A DNA stretch of 32,200 nucleotides from JAHDHW01 sp964551455 (GTDB lineage: Bacteria > Bacteroidota > Bacteroidia > Chitinophagales > Saprospiraceae): the NCBI GenBank assembly GCA_964551455.1, contig CAZKDA010000027.1:1-32200 (forward strand), written 5' to 3'. The notes beneath the pieces were generated by a model, which did not search any database, had not been told where the DNA came from, and was given only the letters and a program-made list of their open reading frames with translations. Within the stretch, counting starts at the first letter, position 1. Each line of letters opens with the position of its first letter. This document shows, piece after piece, positions 7,567-16,714 of the stretch. The translations under genes and the position numbers were made by a program.

Positions 7567-8988
7567 TCAATATTCAAATTCAAGTTTTTGACTGGGGAAT
7601 CCAAACAAGTATTTTTCTTTGATAAGCGCTTTTACCTTTTCCGGCACCATCACCTCCCATTCGGGATCGTCCACCTGTAGCAGTTCCAAAACATGTTTTG
7701 AAAAAATATGCAGATTTTCAAGTTTAAAATCTTCTATGTCAACGATCTGAGTGCTGTCCAGCAAATGCTGGTACAAAAACCTGATCCCTTCAGGTACCGG
7801 CAGGTTGGCACTGGTCATCAGCTCTTCGCTACCCTCCTGCATGGCAGGATACACATAAACTTTGATATTCCGGGTGAACAATTCCCCGAAAGCCGTGAGG
7901 AGCCTCCCTTCGTGGTTCCGGTGGTATTTGTCGGTGATGATCCCGAGCAATTGCCGCACCCCGACAACGAGGCCGAGCCGCTGAATCTTAAAATCGGAAA
8001 GGTACGCGATGAGTTTTTGGTAAGCTTCGCAATCGGAAACCACCACCGTCTGCCCCAAAGCACACAAAACTTCTGCGCGATCTAAAAAATCTTTTTCATC
8101 GAGGTCGCCTTCCAAGCAGAGGTTGTCCATAGTGATCTCCGTCAACACTACCATGTTTTTCGGATCGGTTCCGGGTTCGTTTCTGAATTGTTTTCTTCCG
8201 GCATTGATCATATCCAGGTTGACAAGCGTAGCCGGCCTGAAACTTCCTCGGATCACCAGCACATTTTTTTTGTATAAAAACTCAGATGCATGGATATTGC
8301 GGCCATCAGGGCCGAAAATAGCGACATTGCTCAATTTATATCGCACCAGCATCAGGCTCAGCAGCCGGTTATCGAGGTTTTTAAAATCAGGGCCTGTGAT
8401 CCTGACCATATCGATCACAACCCTGTCGTGGAGGTTGTCTTTCAGCGATTGCAGCATTATTGCCGGATCGTGGTTGTAGTGAAAGCAGGCGTAAATGAGG
8501 TTGACGCCCAAAATGCCGACTGCCTGTTGTTGTAACTTGGTATCGTTGTCCAGCATTTTTACATGCAGCACAATATCGTTTGGTTCGGCATCGGGATTCA
8601 ACTGAAAACGCAATCCCATCCAGCCGTCGCCTTGTATGGTTTTCGAATAATTGAGTGTTGAAACGGTATCGGCAAACACAAAAAAATTGCAATCCAGCTT
8701 TTCGTTTTGCAGGCGGGTGTGCATCAATTCGTATTCGTGGTCGAGCATTTTATACAAACGCGATTCACACACATACCTCCCGCTGGCTTCTCTGCCATAA
8801 ATCTCATCGGAATAGACTTTGTCGTAAGCCGACATGGTTTTCGCAATGGTCCCGGCAGCGCCTCCCGCCTGGAAGAAATGCCTCGCGACCTCCTGCCCCG
8901 CGCCTATCTCCGCGAAGGTTCCATAAATGTCATCATTGAGATTAATCTCCAGCGCTTTCTGTTCCGTTTCTAATGCCTGACGTGCCAT
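7567..8988 (-). CDS. Conserved Bacteroidota protein of unknown function
   Basis: 473 residues from the ATG at 8988. It resembles a widespread Bacteroidota family often labelled 'TonB-dependent receptor' or 'nicotinate-nucleotide adenylyltransferase' in databases, but neither label fits: there is no signal peptide, plug or barrel, and no HxGH nucleotidyltransferase motif. The most family-like segment is IYGTFAEIGAGQEVARHFF, followed by QAGGAAGTIAKTMSAYD. It is likely cytoplasmic and alpha/beta. The start is set by an AAAGGA ribosome-binding site and a perfect -7 box at 9010-9017, which exclude the longer frame to 9012. It is first in an operon with the M15 peptidase (2-bp gap) and the deacylase. 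Confidence 0.85.
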   Translation of the reverse strand: MARQALETEQKALEINLNDDIYGTFAEIGAGQEVARHFFQAGGAAGTIAKTMSAYDKVYSDEIYGREASGRYVCESRLYKMLDHEYELMHTRLQNEKLDCNFFVFADTVSTLNYSKTIQGDGWMGLRFQLNPDAEPNDIVLHVKMLDNDTKLQQQAVGILGVNLIYACFHYNHDPAIMLQSLKDNLHDRVVIDMVRITGPDFKNLDNRLLSLMLVRYKLSNVAIFGPDGRNIHASEFLYKKNVLVIRGSFRPATLVNLDMINAGRKQFRNEPGTDPKNMVVLTEITMDNLCLEGDLDEKDFLDRAEVLCALGQTVVVSDCEAYQKLIAYLSDFKIQRLGLVVGVRQLLGIITDKYHRNHEGRLLTAFGELFTRNIKVYVYPAMQEGSEELMTSANLPVPEGIRFLYQHLLDSTQIVDIEDFKLENLHIFSKHVLELLQVDDPEWEVMVPEKVKALIKEKYLFGFPSQKLEFEY

Positions 8989-9009
8989 ATTATTCCTTTT
9001 TGAAGCCAA

Positions 9010-9017
9010 CAAAAATA
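9010..9017 (-). promoter_or_regulatory. -7 promoter box of the 8988-5728 operon
   Basis: Minus-strand TATTTTTG is a full consensus match, 21 bp before the ATG at 8988. An AAAGGA ribosome-binding site follows about 6 bp before the ATG. Together they fix the operon start. Confidence 0.6.
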
Positions 9018-9152
9018 CAATAATTTATTTGGGGATGGAAGTTGAGGTTTCCTCGTGGTTTGATTTTTTGGGGCAAATGTAAGGGGTCGGGATTGTCCGT
9101 TTTTATTTCCAATAATATAAGTCCCTTAAAGGTTTCTCTTTTACATTTTTCC

Positions 9153-9288
9153 GTACCGGCGGGCTTTATTCGCCGACATTCCACTGCATGAATCGTCGGC
9201 GAATGAACCCGCCTGACCCTGCCTTTGCCGCCTGCCTGAATGCTCTTGGCAGGCAGGTCAGGCAGGTGTCGGGCAGGTTCGCCGGTAC
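9153..9288. repeat. Palindrome-rich intergenic element after the DUF1501 gene
   Basis: The outer arms GTACCGGCG (9153-9161) and CGCCGGTAC (9280-9288) are perfect complements. Inside, ATTCGCCGAC (9168-9177) pairs with GTCGGCGAAT (9195-9204). A run of CCTGCCTG/GGCAGGCAGG-type units fills the rest. The element ends 4 bp before the DUF1501 stop codon region at 9293. It is probably a dispersed REP/BIME-like repeat that can fold into a large structure and may stabilise or terminate the mRNA. It has no flanking duplication. Confidence 0.55.
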
Positions 9289-9292
9289 AGGT

Positions 9293-10738
9293 TCACGTCA
9301 AAACATCCTTCACCACCTTCCCGTGCACATCCGTCAGCCGGAACCGACGCCCCTGGAATTTGAAAGTGAAGCGCTCGTGGTCGATGCCCATCAGGTGCAG
9401 CATGGTCGCTTGGAAATCGTGCACATGGACAGGGTTGCTTTTGATGTTGTAACCGAAATCGTCGGTTTCGCCGTAGGTGAATCCTTTCTTCACGCCAGCG
9501 CCGGCCATCCAGATCGTAAAACACCGGGGGTGGTGGTCGCGCCCGAAATTGTCGGGGGTCAGCTTACCCTGAGAGTAGCAGCCCCGCCCGAATTCTCCGC
9601 CCCAGATCACCAAAGTATCTTCCAGCAATCCACGCTGTTTCAGATCCAGGAGCAACGCCGCCGAAGCCTGGTCGGTGGATTTCGCCATGATCTTTATTTC
9701 ACTCGGAAGATTGCCGTGCTGATCCCAACCCTGGTGATAGAGCTGAACGAACCGCACCCCTTTTTCAACCAGCTTTCGCGCAAGCAGGCAGTTGGCTGAA
9801 AACGTGCCGGGTATCCGCGATTCTTCGCCGTACATATCAAAAATATAATCCGGCTCATTGGAAGTGTCCATCGTTTCCGGTACGGAGCTTTGCATCCGGT
9901 AAGCCATCTCGTATTGCGCAATGCGGGATTTGACGGTTTCGTTTCCGGTTTCCTGGAATTTCAGGTCATGCAGCTCGGCCAGGTGGTCGAGCATCCTTCT
10001 GCGATCCGAATCGCTCATGCCCGCAGGATTGTTCAGGTACAAAACGGGATCTTTTCCCGAACGGAACATCACACCCTGGTGCTCGGAAGGCAGGAAGCCA
10101 TTGCCCCAGAGTTTGGCGTAAAGCGGCTGGTCACCTTCTTTCCCGCGCGAGAGCAACACGCAGAAGGCCGGCAGGTTTTCATTTTCGCTGCCCAGTCCGT
10201 AACTGATCCAGGAACCGATGCTGGGCCTGCCCGCCTGTTGCGAACCTGTTTGTACAAAAGTGATAGCCGGATCGTGGTTGATCGCTTCGGTGTGCATGGA
10301 TTTTATAAAACAAATTTCATCTGCAATTTTCTGATGATAAGGCAATAGGTCGCTGAGCCATGCGCCGCTTTTTCCATATTGTTTAAATGTAAAATCGCCA
10401 AAAGCGAGGGGAAACGAATGCTGGCTGGAGGTCATGCCCGTCACCCGCTGGTTGCCCCGAACAGAAGGTGGCAACTGCTCTCCGAACATTTCCCTGAGTT
10501 TTGGTTTGTAATCGAAAAGCTCTAACTGAGAGGGCGCTCCGCTCTGAAAAAGATAGATCACCCTTTTGGCTTTGGGAATGAAATGCGGCAACTCCGGATC
10601 GGTTTGGCCTGGTGCGGTTTTCAAAAAATTTTCCCCAACCAGTGAAGACAGCGCCAACGAACCCAGGCTCATCAGGCTGTTGCTCAGAAAAGTCCGGCGG
10701 TTGAAACTCGAAAAATAGTCTTTTTTAAAATGATCCAT
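9293..10738 (-). CDS. DUF1501 family protein (sulfatase-like fold), Tat-type signal
   Basis: 481 residues. The N-terminus carries a twin-arginine-like signal, NRRTFLSNSL, followed by a hydrophobic stretch, so export in folded form is likely. The body matches DUF1501, a family with an alkaline-phosphatase/sulfatase-like fold abundant in Planctomycetes: metal-site-like segments include FLFQSGAPSQ-type text near residue 65 (YLFQSGAPSQLELFD), HTEAINHDPA, HHQGWDQHGN, IWGGEFGR and GRDHHPRCFT. The reaction is not established. The gene starts 3 bp after the stop of the DUF1549/DUF1553 cytochrome gene, the usual partner of DUF1501 proteins, so the two are co-transcribed and probably act together in the periplasm. 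Confidence 0.9.
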   Translation of the reverse strand: MDHFKKDYFSSFNRRTFLSNSLMSLGSLALSSLVGENFLKTAPGQTDPELPHFIPKAKRVIYLFQSGAPSQLELFDYKPKLREMFGEQLPPSVRGNQRVTGMTSSQHSFPLAFGDFTFKQYGKSGAWLSDLLPYHQKIADEICFIKSMHTEAINHDPAITFVQTGSQQAGRPSIGSWISYGLGSENENLPAFCVLLSRGKEGDQPLYAKLWGNGFLPSEHQGVMFRSGKDPVLYLNNPAGMSDSDRRRMLDHLAELHDLKFQETGNETVKSRIAQYEMAYRMQSSVPETMDTSNEPDYIFDMYGEESRIPGTFSANCLLARKLVEKGVRFVQLYHQGWDQHGNLPSEIKIMAKSTDQASAALLLDLKQRGLLEDTLVIWGGEFGRGCYSQGKLTPDNFGRDHHPRCFTIWMAGAGVKKGFTYGETDDFGYNIKSNPVHVHDFQATMLHLMGIDHERFTFKFQGRRFRLTDVHGKVVKDVLT

Positions 10739-10741
10739 GAT

Positions 10742-13700
10742 CTAATGTTTTATCACAAATTCATCGAAATTCATGATCGTTGAGGCTATGAAAGCGCAGG
10801 TAGCCAGTTCAGTTTTGTTCAGTTTTTTGTCCATCGGATACTCTCCAGAACTCAGCCAGTCTTTGGATTTTTTCAGATCTTTTTTAAAAACCTGAAACTG
10901 CTCATCGTAAAGATTTTCCAAAATCTGCAATTCTTTTTCCTGTGGTTTCCTACCGGTCAACGCTCTGAAAGCGAATGTGACTTTAGTTGCAACATTCCCA
11001 TCGGTTTCTTTTATCATTCGTTCGCCCAGCATCCGGGCGGCTTCCACAAACTGCGGGTCGTTCATCAATACCAAAGACTGCAAAGGCGTGGAGGTTTTTT
11101 GTCGCCGCACCATACAAAAGTAGCGATCAGGCGCATCGAAACTGAGCATTGAAGGAGGCGGCGCACTTCTTTTCCACACCGTATAAATGCTCCTGCGGTA
11201 AAGGCTATCGCCGTGCTGTTGTTTATATTTTATGGCATTCCGTGTAGCCAGCGCTTCCCAAATCCCTTCAGGTTGGTAAGGATAAACGCTGGGGCCACCG
11301 ATTTTTCTTACCAGCAAGCCGCTGGCAGCCAGCGCCTGGTCACGGATGATCTCCGCCGGTAGTTGATGCGCTGGGAAATGGCTGTAATAAATGTTTTGCG
11401 GATCAATTTCCCGTGCCGTTTCCGAAGCGAGGGAAGATTGCCGGTAAGTTGATGAAAGCACAATTTTTTTGATGAGGGCTTTTACATTCCAATCGTTTTC
11501 CATAAAATCGACGGCCAGCCAATCCAGCAATTCAGGATGCGTCGGCAAGCTGCCCTGGCTACCGAAATCCTCCTGCGTTTCCACCAAACCTTTCCCGAAA
11601 AACATTGCCCAGATCCGGTTGACGACTACGCGGGCAGTCAATGGATTTTTTGCATCAGTCAGCCATTTTGCTAACCCCAATCGGTTACGCGGCAGGGTAT
11701 CAGGAAATTCTGGAAGCGACTGTGGCGTATTCGCCATGACTGCTTCGGCAGGAGCATCGTAAGCGCCTCTTTCGAGGATAAAGGTTGGGCGAAGTTCATC
11801 CCTTTCTTTCATGACCATGATCTCCGGCTGATCGGTCAGCAGTTGGTTTTCCGCTTCCCGCAGTTTTATGATGGCATTCAGGTTTTTATTATACTTTTCG
11901 TTGAAACGCCGGAGCAGCCAGGTTTCGAGCAGATGACTTTCCTGTTCATCGGAGAGTTTGTTTTCGGGAGTTTGTAAAAGTTGATTGAAAATATTGTTGT
12001 TCAAAAACAGGCTTTCAATTTCAATATCGGACAGTTGGCGCTTGTAAATTTTCAACTCGTCCATGATGACATTTTTGATCGATTTGCGGGTTTCGATACC
12101 GATCAGAAAAGGGTGGCTCCACCAGTTGGATTTGTTGGTGCCGTGCAGGATGCTTTTTTGCAGATTGTCTTTCCAGACTTTTACACCGGGCTTTTTTCCA
12201 TTGATAAAAATTTGGATTCCGGAAGCTTTGCTGTTTCCATTGTAATTCAAAACGATATGCGTCCAGGCGCCTGCTTCTATGGCGTCAATGGTTTGCAGAT
12301 CGATGCAGTTATCCGGCCAGACGTGGTTGAACTGGAAACTCAAAGTACCGTCTTTGTTGAGTTTGCACAGCCAGCCGCGATAGCCTTCCGCGTCGCCGTT
12401 ACCTTTGCCGAATATTGGCCCTTCAATTCCATTTTCCAAAAGTTTTACCCATAAACTGACGGCAAAGGGTTGGTTGCGGTCAAAATCCAGGTCGCGGTTG
12501 AAGCGGATACCGGCATCGCCAACAAACTGAACGCCTTTGCCGATTTTGCCTTCCACAAATAAAGGGCGTTCGTCTTTGTGTCCCCAAATGTTGGCATCCA
12601 GCTTATTTTTTGCATGGTTGAAATAAGCGATGGTGGAATCTTTCGGGTTGATATTTTTAGGCGGTTCTTTTTCCAGGTTGATGCGGCTGAGGGAGATTTC
12701 TTTATCATATTCAAAATCAAAATCTGCCAATAGGCCTTCATTTTTGGAAAGCGTTGCTTTTGGATTTTTCCGGGTTTCGTTTAACCACTTTTTAAAATCT
12801 TCAATAAAATTTTCAGGAAGCAGCTCTTTTTCCAGAGAATCGATTTGAGGCCGGAGCTTTTCTAATTTTGTTTTGACTTCTTCGGAAAGCAGGATGAGCG
12901 TCGGCGCGGCTTCTCCGTTGTACGGCACGATCCCTGCGTCGTTGTTATTATTAAAAAATGCAAACAGGGAGTAATATTCCTTTTGTGAAACGGGATCGTA
13001 CTTGTGGTCGTGGCAGCGGGCACATTCCATCGTCAATCCCAAAAAAGCTTTCCCAAAAGTATTGGTACGGTCGGCGACGTACTCCACGCGGTATTCTTCG
13101 TCAACGACACCACCTTCCTGCGACTGCGGGTGGTTGCGGTTGAAGCAGGTGGCGATCAACTGGTCGTCGGTAGGTTGCGGCAGCAGATCGCCGGCTAATT
13201 GTTCGGTGACAAACTGATCGTAAGGCATATTTTCATTAAAAGCATCGATCACCCAGTTGCGGTAAGGCCAGGTATTTCGAAAGCCGTCGTCCTGGTAGCC
13301 GTGGGTATCGGCGTATCGGGCTAAGTCGAGCCAGTCCATCGCCATCCGTTCTCCGAAATGCGGAGAGGCCAGCAAGCGGTCGATTGCTTTTTCGAAAGCA
13401 TCGGGAGCATTGTCGGAAAGGAATTCGTCGATTTCGTCAAGCGTCGGAGGTAGTCCGGTCAGGTCTAGTGTCAGGCGGCGTAGTTGCGTTTCCAGCGGAG
13501 CAGGCGGCGAGGGTTTTAAACCTGCGTTTTCCATTTTTTGTAAAATGAAATGGTCGATTTCGTTGGTTGCCCAGATAGTGTTTTTGTTTGTCGGAATGGC
13601 CGTTTTTTTGGGAGGAGTGAAAGCCCAGTGCTTTTTCCATTCGGCGCCTTGCTCGATCCATTTGATGATGAGCGCCTTTTCCGTTGAAGACAGGCTCAGG

Positions 13701-14059
13701 TTCGATTTCGGCGGCGGCATTTGGAACTCCGGGTCATGGCTCAAAATCCGCTCAACGGCTGCACTTTTATGCGGTTTTCCGGAAACGAATGCATAACCCG
13801 CTCCGCTTTTAAGTTTTGCAAAAGCTGTCGCTTCCAGGTCGAGACGCAATTCAGCTTTGAGCGCTTTTTCATCGGGGCCGTGGCATTTAAAACAGCGGTC
13901 GGAAAGTATTGGGCGGATGTGAAAATTGAAGTCTATTTTCTCCGGCAATCCGGCGTAGGCTTCTGCAACATCTTCGGGCAATTCCGTTTTGCAGGATGTA
14001 AAAAAGATGATTGCCAGCAGGCATGATCCTATTGTTTTGATGTCAATTCCGGGGAGCAT
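10742..14059 (-). CDS. PSCyt1-DUF1549-LamG-DUF1553 cytochrome c lipoprotein
   Basis: 1105 residues. The signal peptide ends at a lipobox Cys23 (FFTSC). Domains in order: a planctomycete cytochrome c (PSCyt1) with CFKCH at 56-60 and a likely Met ligand in QMPPP near 114; DUF1549 (about 160-370), which contains a second CARCH motif at 346-350; a LamG/concanavalin-like domain (about 490-690) probably for carbohydrate or protein binding; and DUF1553 (about 790-1075). This architecture is frequent in Planctomycetes and Verrucomicrobia and is thought to serve polysaccharide or sulfated-glycan oxidation, but no activity is proven. It is translated just ahead of the DUF1501 partner. A near-consensus -7 box lies 23 bp upstream. 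Confidence 0.92.
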   Translation of the reverse strand: MLPGIDIKTIGSCLLAIIFFTSCKTELPEDVAEAYAGLPEKIDFNFHIRPILSDRCFKCHGPDEKALKAELRLDLEATAFAKLKSGAGYAFVSGKPHKSAAVERILSHDPEFQMPPPKSNLSLSSTEKALIIKWIEQGAEWKKHWAFTPPKKTAIPTNKNTIWATNEIDHFILQKMENAGLKPSPPAPLETQLRRLTLDLTGLPPTLDEIDEFLSDNAPDAFEKAIDRLLASPHFGERMAMDWLDLARYADTHGYQDDGFRNTWPYRNWVIDAFNENMPYDQFVTEQLAGDLLPQPTDDQLIATCFNRNHPQSQEGGVVDEEYRVEYVADRTNTFGKAFLGLTMECARCHDHKYDPVSQKEYYSLFAFFNNNNDAGIVPYNGEAAPTLILLSEEVKTKLEKLRPQIDSLEKELLPENFIEDFKKWLNETRKNPKATLSKNEGLLADFDFEYDKEISLSRINLEKEPPKNINPKDSTIAYFNHAKNKLDANIWGHKDERPLFVEGKIGKGVQFVGDAGIRFNRDLDFDRNQPFAVSLWVKLLENGIEGPIFGKGNGDAEGYRGWLCKLNKDGTLSFQFNHVWPDNCIDLQTIDAIEAGAWTHIVLNYNGNSKASGIQIFINGKKPGVKVWKDNLQKSILHGTNKSNWWSHPFLIGIETRKSIKNVIMDELKIYKRQLSDIEIESLFLNNNIFNQLLQTPENKLSDEQESHLLETWLLRRFNEKYNKNLNAIIKLREAENQLLTDQPEIMVMKERDELRPTFILERGAYDAPAEAVMANTPQSLPEFPDTLPRNRLGLAKWLTDAKNPLTARVVVNRIWAMFFGKGLVETQEDFGSQGSLPTHPELLDWLAVDFMENDWNVKALIKKIVLSSTYRQSSLASETAREIDPQNIYYSHFPAHQLPAEIIRDQALAASGLLVRKIGGPSVYPYQPEGIWEALATRNAIKYKQQHGDSLYRRSIYTVWKRSAPPPSMLSFDAPDRYFCMVRRQKTSTPLQSLVLMNDPQFVEAARMLGERMIKETDGNVATKVTFAFRALTGRKPQEKELQILENLYDEQFQVFKKDLKKSKDWLSSGEYPMDKKLNKTELATCAFIASTIMNFDEFVIKH

Positions 14060-14081
14060 AGAAAAAACGAATTTGCATTTT

Positions 14082-14089
14082 TAAAGATA
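14082..14089 (-). promoter_or_regulatory. Near-consensus -7 box of the DUF1553/DUF1501 operon
   Basis: Minus-strand TATCTTTA differs from TAnnTTTG at the last base only and lies 22 bp before the ATG at 14059, the same distance seen for other promoters in the window. Confidence 0.4.
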
Positions 14090-14176
14090 CAAAGCTCCCG
14101 CAGTCTATCCAATGATTTTTTTAGTATCGCAATGGAACGCGGATTTTCGCGGGTTTGCGTAGAAATTAAAAAAAGT

Positions 14177-14273
14177 GTCCCGCAGATCTCGCTGATCGCC
14201 GCAGAAAAAAGAAGTGTGGAAAATTTCCATCAAAGGAGTTTCAATCTGCGCATATCTGCGTAATCAGCGGGAC
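14177..14273. repeat. Imperfect 29-bp inverted repeat of the 'ATCTGCG' type
   Basis: The arms at 14177-14205 and 14245-14273 are imperfect complements sharing the ends GTCCCGC/GCGGGAC and several internal TCTGCG/ATC blocks. The right arm also contains a tandem TCTGCG unit. It lies in the gap between the peptidase and the cytochrome operon, downstream of the peptidase stop. No flanking duplication is visible. It looks like a dispersed intergenic repeat relic. Confidence 0.45.
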
Positions 14274-14340
14274 ATAATAAAAAAATCCCTTGTCATAACG
14301 CCTGTTTCGTTACAAGTTCCGTGTTCCAAATCCTTATTCA

Positions 14341-16599
14341 TCAAGGCAATTTCTTCGGTCCCGGTTCCACGTGTTTCATTAAAAAGTCAGACATCAGGGT
14401 GTAGAGGTGGCGTTGAGTGTTTTGGCCTTCGTGTATGCTATGGGAGCGGTTAGGATAAGGCATCACCTGGAAGAGTTTGTTGTGCTTAACCAGTTCATTG
14501 ATAAGCGCTTCTGCATTTTGGTAATGAACATTGTCATCGCCTGTGCCGTGGATCAGTAGCAGGTTGCCTTCGAGGTTTTTGGCATAAGTGACGGGAGAAC
14601 CTTCAATAAAATCCTCTTCGTTTTCCCAGGGCACACCCATATACCGCTCCTGGTATATATTGTCGTAATACAACTGGTTGGCGACGGGCGCAACCGACAT
14701 GCCCGTTTTGTAAATTTCCGGGTAACGGAACAGCAGGTTCAGCGTCATTGAACCGCCGCCGCTCCAACCCCAGACAGCAATGCGGTCTTTATCGATGAAA
14801 TTCCACTTCATCACTTCTTTTGCAGCCAAAGCCTGATCGCGGGAGTTGATCACGCCGATTTTGCGGTAGATGCTTTTCCGCCATTCCCTGCCTTTCGGGC
14901 TGGGCGTTCCGCGGTTGTCCATAGTGATGACGATATAACCTTTCTGAGCCATCATTCGGTGCCAGAGATTGCTTTGCCAGGTATCTTTGGCTGTCTGACC
15001 GGCAGGCTCTCCGTAAACATAAAAAAGCACGGGATATTTTTTCTCGGGATTGAATCCCGGTGGCTTCAACATATAGCCGTCCATTTCAATACTGTCGGCT
15101 GTTGTAATTTTAAAAAATTCTGCTGGTGTGCTGGCCAGCGATTCGATTTTTGTTTTGTAATTTTTATTATCAATCAACAGGCGGATGCGTTTATGATCCG
15201 GAAGGCTGATGAGTTCTTTTATCGGCGGCGTGTGGATGTTGGACCAGGTATGGAAAGCATATTTGCCGCCGGGCGCGATCTGGTAGGAATGCGTTCCGGG
15301 CTGGTCGGCAGGGCTGAGGCGTTGTGCTTTGCCGTTTTTATAAAGTGGAAGCCTGTACAAATATTTTTGTGTCGGATTGTCAGGAGAGGCGATAAAATAG
15401 AGCCAGCCATCGTCGGTATCAATCTCCTGGATAGAAATGACATCGTAATCTCCCGGAGAGATCAAGGTTTCTTTTTGGCCATCTTTTGAAATCCGATAAA
15501 CATGGCGCCAGCCGTCTTTTTCGCTGATCCATGTAAATTCCTCGCCTTTTTTCAACCAGATCCAGTCCTCCTGATCGATGGCATCTATCCAGGCTTCGTC
15601 TTCATCCGTGAATATATTGGTTGCTTTGCCATCATTGATATTACACCACCAAAGTTTTGCGGTGTTTTGTTTTCGGTTCAATTGTTCTGCGAGCAGGTGC
15701 CGACTGTCTTCCGCCCACATCATTCTCGGCAGATAGTGTTGGACGTTATCGCCCGGAATTTGCATCCAGGTCGTTTTGCCTCCGGAAGCCGGAATTACCC
15801 CGATACGGCAGGATGAGGGGTCTTCGCCCACTTTCGGATACTGAACCGGGATCGTGTGGGAGTAAATCGAATCAGTATTGTTTATCATCAAAAAGTTTCT
15901 AATGTTCTTTGCATCGACCTGCCAATAGGCGATATTTTTTCCATCAGGGCTCCATCGGAAACCATCGCGGCAATCGAACTCTTCTTCATAAGCCCAATCA
16001 AATGTGCCGTTGATCAAGGTTTCGGAACCATCGGTAGTGAGCTGTGTCACTTTTTGGGATTTCAAATCTTCCACATAAATGTTATGACCACTGACATAAG
16101 CGACGCGGGAATCATCCGGCGAAAATTTTGCGAACATCAAAGAAGACCCCGGCAGCGCTTTGCCCAACTGCTGCAATACTCCGGAATCCAAATCCAGCAC
16201 CCAATAATCTCCGCGGGTATGGTAACGCCAGACTTTCCGGGTGTTTGTAAAGATCAGCAACCGTGTTTTGTCGTTCGACCAAAAATAATCCGAGATTTCG
16301 AGCGGCGATTTTTCGTTTTCAGAGATTAGTTGTTCTGCTTTCAGCAAAACAGTCCGTTCGCCGGTTTTTGCACGGTAGGAAACGATATCCTGCGCTCCTC
16401 TGTATTCTTCCGAGTATTCCAGCGTTGTGTAGGCCTTGCCGTCATCAATCCAGCGGGCTTGTCCAAAATAATCGAGTCGGAATTCTCCGGAGAAAATCCT
16501 GTCGAGGGTGAGCAGGCTCGTATCGGTCTGGGAAAATGAATTTATAGAAATGAACAAACAAAAAATCAGCGATAGCCGGAGAGAGGAGTTTTGGATCAT
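14341..16599 (-). CDS. Dipeptidyl-peptidase IV-family serine peptidase (S9B)
   Basis: 752 residues from the ATG at 16599 (an ATG at 16611 adds four residues). A cleavable signal peptide ends near NSFSQ. The N-terminal beta-propeller region carries the paired-Glu motif DWAYEEEFDCRDGF that binds the substrate N-terminus in DPP-IV enzymes. The C-terminal alpha/beta-hydrolase has the nucleophile in WGWSGGGS, the Asp in GTGDDNVHY and the His in NRSHSIHEG, so the triad is complete. It is expected to remove N-terminal dipeptides (often X-Pro) from peptides in the periplasm. It is a single gene: a strong terminator separates it from the upstream methyltransferase gene. The nucleophile elbow reads GWSGGG rather than GWSYGG, a known variant in this phylum. 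Confidence 0.93.
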   Translation of the reverse strand: MIQNSSLRLSLIFCLFISINSFSQTDTSLLTLDRIFSGEFRLDYFGQARWIDDGKAYTTLEYSEEYRGAQDIVSYRAKTGERTVLLKAEQLISENEKSPLEISDYFWSNDKTRLLIFTNTRKVWRYHTRGDYWVLDLDSGVLQQLGKALPGSSLMFAKFSPDDSRVAYVSGHNIYVEDLKSQKVTQLTTDGSETLINGTFDWAYEEEFDCRDGFRWSPDGKNIAYWQVDAKNIRNFLMINNTDSIYSHTIPVQYPKVGEDPSSCRIGVIPASGGKTTWMQIPGDNVQHYLPRMMWAEDSRHLLAEQLNRKQNTAKLWWCNINDGKATNIFTDEDEAWIDAIDQEDWIWLKKGEEFTWISEKDGWRHVYRISKDGQKETLISPGDYDVISIQEIDTDDGWLYFIASPDNPTQKYLYRLPLYKNGKAQRLSPADQPGTHSYQIAPGGKYAFHTWSNIHTPPIKELISLPDHKRIRLLIDNKNYKTKIESLASTPAEFFKITTADSIEMDGYMLKPPGFNPEKKYPVLFYVYGEPAGQTAKDTWQSNLWHRMMAQKGYIVITMDNRGTPSPKGREWRKSIYRKIGVINSRDQALAAKEVMKWNFIDKDRIAVWGWSGGGSMTLNLLFRYPEIYKTGMSVAPVANQLYYDNIYQERYMGVPWENEEDFIEGSPVTYAKNLEGNLLLIHGTGDDNVHYQNAEALINELVKHNKLFQVMPYPNRSHSIHEGQNTQRHLYTLMSDFLMKHVEPGPKKLP

Positions 16600-16620
16600 G
16601 ATATTCAACATTTGAAATAA

Positions 16621-16666
16621 AAAAAAATGACACCTTGAGTTACAATTTCGAAGGTATCATTTTTTT
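16621..16666. terminator. Bidirectional intrinsic terminator
   Basis: Arms 16621-16636 and 16651-16666 pair over 16 bp with one mismatch; the A-run of one arm and T-run of the other give U-tails on both strands. It sits 49 bp after the methyltransferase stop on the minus strand and just ahead of the peptidase start, so it ends the methyltransferase transcript. Confidence 0.75.
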
Positions 16667-16714
16667 CTCCGCTATGAATATCCTGTTCAGTAAAAAACTC
16701 CCAATATGTCTATT

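Noticed and set aside
7565..7570. TTG start for the M15 peptidase gene
   Set aside because: An ATG lies two codons further in and another at 7543 suits the signal peptide; TTG would overlap the upstream stop with no benefit.
9188..9799. 203-codon plus-strand frame over the end of the DUF1501 gene
   Set aside because: It begins in the palindromic repeat and then runs antisense to conserved DUF1501 motifs.
14214..14453. 79-codon plus-strand frame over the 3' end of the peptidase gene
   Set aside because: It is made largely of the intergenic inverted repeat and then antisense to the peptidase.
16649..16656. Near-consensus -7 box (TACCTTCG on the minus strand) upstream of the peptidase gene
   Set aside because: It deviates at one conserved position and lies within the terminator stem, so the match is better explained by the hairpin.
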